Below are positions 59,661 through 64,000 of a stretch of 64,000 nt of DNA, in pieces; position 1 is the first letter of the stretch, and every line of letters begins with the position of its first letter. This stretch comes from Christensenella sp034926635. Lineage in GTDB: Bacteria > Bacillota > Clostridia > Christensenellales > Christensenellaceae. Below the pieces are notes generated by a model. It saw only the letters and a list, made by a program, of their open reading frames with translations. It had not been told where the DNA came from and ran no database searches. The stretch spans positions 200,653-264,652 of the forward strand of contig JAYFQX010000010.1 in NCBI GenBank assembly GCA_034926635.1. The letters run 5' to 3'. The position numbers and the translations under genes were made by a program.

Positions 59661-62600
59661 ATGAAAAAAGTATGTATTATTGTACTGGTGGTTGCATTGG
59701 TACTGAGCATGATACCGCTGAGCGCAATGGCAGAAGATGTGCAGCCTGCAGCAGGTACAGCAGTAGAAAGTGATAAAGGATTGCAGGAAGATTCTGCTGA
59801 AGAACCTTCCCTTGCAATACAAAGTCTGGGTGACGTTCCTCAAGAGGAGGAACCGCCGACACCTGAGATTTATACGCTGACGGTCTATTTTCAGTTTGAA
59901 AACGGGGATACGGCGCAGCAGATGTATTCGGCGCAGTATGAAAGCGGCGAGACCTATTCGGTCAATGTTCCGTCATTTACGGGGTATACACCGGCGGCTG
60001 TGGATGATGAGGGAAATTCTCAGGCGATCGTGGACGGAAAACTTTCCGATACGCTTGAAAGTAATAAAACTGTTACAGTCACCTATACGGCGGGAGATAT
60101 TGACTATACAGTAACGCATCGTTTTCAGAAGGCTGACGGAACCTATGACGAGCAGGTGGAAGACAAGACCGGCAAAATCGGGGAACAGACGGATGCGCAG
60201 CCAATGAGTTATTCGGCGGAGCAATATACGATGGAACCGTATGCACAGCAAACTTTGTTGGCGGGTTCTTCGATCAATATTATCATTGATTACAACTTGA
60301 ATACTTCTTATCTGAATTTTGAATCAAACGGCGGATCCTACTGCACGCGCCTTTCCGCATTATACGGCGGTAGCGTGAATATCGACGATAAAATTCCGGC
60401 GCGTGACGGTTATACGTTCGCGGGCTGGTATGACAACGAAACCCTTACCGGCAGTCCGGTAACTGGGGACGTTACGCTTGCGGGCAGCCAGACGCTTTAC
60501 GCAAAATGGCAGGGACGGCAATCCTCCTACACGATCACATATTTGATCGAAAACGCGGATGATAACGATTATTCATATCTGACAAGTCAAACGGCAACGG
60601 CACAAACGGGATCTACGGTGCAAATCACCGTAGGCTCACCGCTGGCAAGACCGAGCGGGCTTGATCGCACCAACTTCACGTTCAAGGATTCCACCAGTGC
60701 GCAGGTCGCGGGCAACGGCAGTACGGTCATCACCGTACGATATTCTCGCAACGTGTATACGCTGACCAGCAACAGCAGGTTTCGTATTAACGGGAGCTGG
60801 CAGTATTTGACTCTGAGCGCAAAATATGGCGCGCAGATCACTGATTTAATGAACAGCACTTGGAATGCTCCCACTGATTATGAATATGCGTGGGCACTAA
60901 TCAATGACAATGAGGCAAAAGTAGCATGTTTTGACACGATGCCTTCCGGAAATAAAACGGTTTATTCGTTTGGATACAGTACAAGAAAAACGCAGACGAT
61001 CAGTTATTGGCTGGAGAATTATGCGGGCAGCCAGACGACGACAAAAAACGGCGTAACCTACGGGCTGTATAAGGAGATCAGCGTAAAGTTTAACTATCTG
61101 TACTATGATGCTGACTTCTATAACATCGCCGGTTATACCAAGGGTGATTATTCGATCGTCCAAGATGGACAGCAGCGTTATTTCAGAAATGGCAGTTACT
61201 CGACACGCGGAAATGAAGTGGTGGATTTCTATTATCGCGCAAACTCCTATACGCTCGACCTTTATGGCTATAAAGGGGTGAAGATTTCCTCCACGCAGGT
61301 CAAGTTGGGGGCAAACCTTTCCGGATATCTTGGGCAGCCTACGGCGCCGGTTTCGGGCGCGGTGTTTAAGGGATGGTTTATTGATCCTGCCCACCAGACC
61401 CTCAATACGGCAACGACCATGCCGACAGGGCTGGCGTTATATGCGGATTGGGCCCTTCCGTCCCACACGGTAACTTATGTGGATGGAATGAATACCGCAA
61501 CAGAATACGGATCGCAGGAAGTAGAATACGATAAATCGGCAAGCCCGCTTGCTAATCCTTCAAAAGAAGGTTATCAGTTTATGGGCTGGTATGCAAACAA
61601 AGCATGCACGATAGAATTTGACTTTGGACAGCCGATTACGTCAAACACAACGATTTATGCAAAGTGGAAAGCTATTACAGCGACAACCTATAAAGTGAAG
61701 TATCTGAAAGAAGACGGTACGGCGTTGTTCCCTGAAGCGACCTATTCCGGTGCGGTGGGTGCTACGGTATGGGCCACGGCAAAAACAAGCTCTACTTATA
61801 TTGTGGATAAAATAAGCGATTCTATTACGCTGACTGCAAATGCGTCTCAGAATGTGATTACCTTTACCTATAAGGAACCACACGATATCTATTACAAGAT
61901 CGTATATCAGGATATAAACGGCAACACGATCCGCGAGGATGCCGCCGTGCAGACAAGGCTTACGCAAGTGGTAGTAAATGCTGATATTATCGGCATGCAG
62001 GCGCTCGGTTGGCAGCCGACAAGCTCCAGACAAACGAAAGTGCTTGCGGATGAAACAAATCCGACGCAACTGACAAATAATATCATTACTTTTACTTGCA
62101 AAAAAAATGTGACGGTCAATGTAACCGGCAATACCGCAACACGGTCCTTTACAGGAAACGAACAGTCGGTTACAGGATTTACGAGCGACGCACCCGTTGG
62201 CGTGACTGTTGCACTGAAATCGGGCGAAGCAAAAGCGTCTGGTACAAATGTTAATACCTATTATATGAATCTGGGAGTCAATAGCTTCAATGCTACTTCT
62301 GATTATTACAATGTGACGCTGCACGTAACAGATGGTTGGTTGAAGATTACCAAGAGCAGCGCGCTGACGATTAATGCAGCAGCATATGCGGGCACATACG
62401 ACGGTGCAGAGCACAACGGCGTGGTGAGCACCTCTCCTTCGATCGCAGGAGCAACGATCACCTACAGTCTGAGTGAGAACGGTACCTATACCGCAGAGAT
62501 CCCACAGGTAAAGGATGCAGGACAGACGACCATCTGGGTAAAAGCATCCCTTGCGAACTATAACGACGCCAAGACCTCTGTGACAGCGGACATCGCCAAG

Positions 62601-63926
62601 GCAGCCTTGAGCATCACAGCGGACAGCAAGAGCAAGACATACGGCGCTATCAACCCGGAACTGACCTATCAGGTAAGCGGACTGCAAGGCGCAGAGACGC
62701 TGGCAGGGATCGGACTGACGCCCTCCATCAGCACCACGGCAGTACAGGATTCCCCTGTAGGGGATTACCCGATCGTAGTAACAGGCATGACCTCTACAAC
62801 CAACTACACCGTAGGGTATACGTCCGGCACACTGACCGTTACGGCAAGCGGTGCGCTGACAGTAGATGCGACAGCTTACACAGGAACGTACGATGCAGCG
62901 CAGCATGACAGCGTGACAAACGTAACGCCATCGGTTGCGGGTGCTAAAATCACCTACAGCCTGGACGGCACGAATTTTGCGGCAGAGATCCCGCAGGTAC
63001 AGGATGCAGGGACCACGGCACTGTATGTTAAGGCGGAAAAAGAGAACTACACACCGGCAACGGTTATGGTATCTGCGGTCATTGGCAAAGCACCGGTTAC
63101 GGTGACAGCGGACAACCAAAGCAAGACAGCTGGCGACAATGATCCGGCGCTGACAGCCACGATAACAGGGCTTAAGGGAGCGGATACGCTGGATTATCAG
63201 CTAGGTCGTGACGCAGGAGAAGACGCAGGCAGCTATGCAATTCATGTAACTGCGGCACAGCATAAGAACTATGAGATCAGCACGGCGGACGGCGTATTGA
63301 CGATCAACGCGGCGCCTGTGAACCCGACGCCGGAGCCGGAGCCGACGACACCGACGACACCAACGACGCCTACAGCACCGACGACACCGACGACGCCGAA
63401 CACACCTGCGGCAGCAGACACCACGCCAACGGTAATACCGGATAACCCGACGCCGGAAGCGGCAGCGGAAGAAACACCGGCAGAGCAGCCGACGACGATC
63501 GAGGATACGCAAACGCCTTTGGCAGACGGGATCCAACAGCCGGTATGGGCACTTTTGAACCTGCTGCTTACGATAGCGACAGGGATCATCATGATCGTGT
63601 TGCTGGTGGGATATTTTGTGGGCAAGAGCAGGAAGGATGAAGAAGGTACAAACGGCGCGGCAATGCGGCGCAATGCGCAGCAGGAAGAAAACGGGAAACT
63701 GAAACGCAAAGGGATTGTACGGCTGCTGAGCATCATCCCTGCAATACTGGCGATCATCGCATTTATCCTGACGGAGAACATGCGTAACGCCATGGTATGG
63801 GTAGACCAGTGGACGCTGATGATGGTGATCATCGCAGTGGTACAGATCGTGGTAGCGGTCTTCACAAAGAAGAGCCGTAAGGACGATGATGAAGAAGCAG
63901 ATGCAATGCATTATGCCAATAAGTAA
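59661..63926 (+). CDS. Large surface protein with InlB-like, MucBP-like and MBG repeats
   Basis: 1421 residues. A signal peptide ends near AMA-ED (about residue 24). MucBP-like strand blocks lie at about 148-214. InlB B-type repeats with GYTFAGWY..LYAKW occur at about 215-282, 530-595 and 600-668. Two tandem units of about 162 residues, each with an MBG domain (about 981-1058 and 1143-1215), follow. A Pro/Thr linker (about 1219-1290) leads to three transmembrane helices (about 1294-1318, 1353-1373, 1384-1402). There is no LPXTG, so anchoring is by the membrane module. It is probably an adhesin. AAAGGAGCAGAGG precedes ATG 59661. Confidence 0.85.
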   Translation: MKKVCIIVLVVALVLSMIPLSAMAEDVQPAAGTAVESDKGLQEDSAEEPSLAIQSLGDVPQEEEPPTPEIYTLTVYFQFENGDTAQQMYSAQYESGETYSVNVPSFTGYTPAAVDDEGNSQAIVDGKLSDTLESNKTVTVTYTAGDIDYTVTHRFQKADGTYDEQVEDKTGKIGEQTDAQPMSYSAEQYTMEPYAQQTLLAGSSINIIIDYNLNTSYLNFESNGGSYCTRLSALYGGSVNIDDKIPARDGYTFAGWYDNETLTGSPVTGDVTLAGSQTLYAKWQGRQSSYTITYLIENADDNDYSYLTSQTATAQTGSTVQITVGSPLARPSGLDRTNFTFKDSTSAQVAGNGSTVITVRYSRNVYTLTSNSRFRINGSWQYLTLSAKYGAQITDLMNSTWNAPTDYEYAWALINDNEAKVACFDTMPSGNKTVYSFGYSTRKTQTISYWLENYAGSQTTTKNGVTYGLYKEISVKFNYLYYDADFYNIAGYTKGDYSIVQDGQQRYFRNGSYSTRGNEVVDFYYRANSYTLDLYGYKGVKISSTQVKLGANLSGYLGQPTAPVSGAVFKGWFIDPAHQTLNTATTMPTGLALYADWALPSHTVTYVDGMNTATEYGSQEVEYDKSASPLANPSKEGYQFMGWYANKACTIEFDFGQPITSNTTIYAKWKAITATTYKVKYLKEDGTALFPEATYSGAVGATVWATAKTSSTYIVDKISDSITLTANASQNVITFTYKEPHDIYYKIVYQDINGNTIREDAAVQTRLTQVVVNADIIGMQALGWQPTSSRQTKVLADETNPTQLTNNIITFTCKKNVTVNVTGNTATRSFTGNEQSVTGFTSDAPVGVTVALKSGEAKASGTNVNTYYMNLGVNSFNATSDYYNVTLHVTDGWLKITKSSALTINAAAYAGTYDGAEHNGVVSTSPSIAGATITYSLSENGTYTAEIPQVKDAGQTTIWVKASLANYNDAKTSVTADIAKAALSITADSKSKTYGAINPELTYQVSGLQGAETLAGIGLTPSISTTAVQDSPVGDYPIVVTGMTSTTNYTVGYTSGTLTVTASGALTVDATAYTGTYDAAQHDSVTNVTPSVAGAKITYSLDGTNFAAEIPQVQDAGTTALYVKAEKENYTPATVMVSAVIGKAPVTVTADNQSKTAGDNDPALTATITGLKGADTLDYQLGRDAGEDAGSYAIHVTAAQHKNYEISTADGVLTINAAPVNPTPEPEPTTPTTPTTPTAPTTPTTPNTPAAADTTPTVIPDNPTPEAAAEETPAEQPTTIEDTQTPLADGIQQPVWALLNLLLTIATGIIMIVLLVGYFVGKSRKDEEGTNGAAMRRNAQQEENGKLKRKGIVRLLSIIPAILAIIAFILTENMRNAMVWVDQWTLMMVIIAVVQIVVAVFTKKSRKDDDEEADAMHYANK
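62358..63303 (+). repeat. Tandem MBG-type repeat units in the surface gene
   Basis: Two DNA units about 486 bp apart (from 62367 and 62853) encode GALT-type, AYAGTYDGAEHN/AYTGTYDAAQHD and then MBG domains. Their similarity may allow expansion or contraction by recombination. Confidence 0.6.
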
Positions 63927-63962
63927 CCAGGGAAACAGCGCCGGATGAGTCCGGACGCTTTC

Positions 63963-63997
63963 AAAAAAACCGTGTGCAATACTGCATACGGTTTTTT
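63963..63997 (+). terminator. Terminator after the surface-protein gene
   Basis: AAAAAACCGTGTGCA and TGCATACGGTTTTTT with one G-U pair around ATAC. Confidence 0.85.
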
Positions 63998-64000
63998 GTT

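Noticed and set aside
61641..63119. 492-codon antisense ORF in the surface-protein gene
   Set aside because: Cys/Arg-rich low-complexity translation typical of the reverse of a Thr/Ala-rich gene.

Overview
The window is a mid-GC chromosomal segment of an anaerobic, Gram-positive Bacillota, most likely class Clostridia. Support comes from frequent TTG/GTG starts with strong GGAGG sites, the ywlC-ywlE-rpiB-upp order, a TM1266-type hydrogenase-system regulator, a ThiT riboswitch unit, a malic enzyme/LDH-like malate dehydrogenase pair, and cell-wall genes of the CwlD and DacA type. The genus cannot be named from the sequence alone. No rRNA or tRNA gene was seen.

1-18.6 kb is dense core housekeeping, all on the + strand except one tiny ORF. 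It runs: end of a DNA glycosylase, PHP phosphatase, dnaX-ybaB-recR, a uracil-DNA glycosylase-like gene, an S41 protease with PDZ domain, a TM1266-like regulator, nth-obgE, yhbY-nadD-yqeK-rsfS, a GNAT acetyltransferase, a D,D-carboxypeptidase, rpmE, yqhQ-prmC-prfA, a ZIP transporter, sua5/ywlC and the arginine phosphatase ywlE.

18.6-32.04 kb is a foreign island inserted between ywlE and rpiB, splitting a gene order that is contiguous in many Bacillota. It carries a large serine recombinase with a TnpW-like partner, a PrimPol/SF3 primase-helicase behind a roughly 60-bp imperfect tandem array, one orphan HK97-type major capsid protein behind a cos-like stretch, several small accessory genes, and a leftward defence operon. 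That operon is an XRE regulator with a perfect palindromic operator, a nuclease-methyltransferase fusion, a two-TRD specificity subunit and a HEPN-motif protein, with no HsdR translocase. Size and content resemble a phage satellite carrying a BcgI-like restriction-modification cassette. This is the most interesting part of the window.

32.0-49.5 kb returns to chromosome: rpiB, upp, an acyltransferase-like/zinc-ribbon membrane pair, a Dabb protein, a frameshifted IS3-family element, solitary leuB (- strand), a DegV protein, a sugar-phosphate isomerase-like gene, thiT under a TPP riboswitch, two zinc-ribbon proteins, a YfbR-like nucleotidase, rplJ-rplL behind an L10 leader, three small genes including an 11-residue-repeat protein, a two-component system with a membrane partner, and a CwlD-like amidase.

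49.5-64 kb holds an AT-rich gap, a cupin regulator with potABCD (polyamine uptake), a malate dehydrogenase-malic enzyme pair that can form a malate shunt, a structured intergenic stretch, a nitroreductase, a DUF3089 hydrolase, and a 1421-residue surface protein with InlB-like and MBG repeats and a three-helix membrane anchor.
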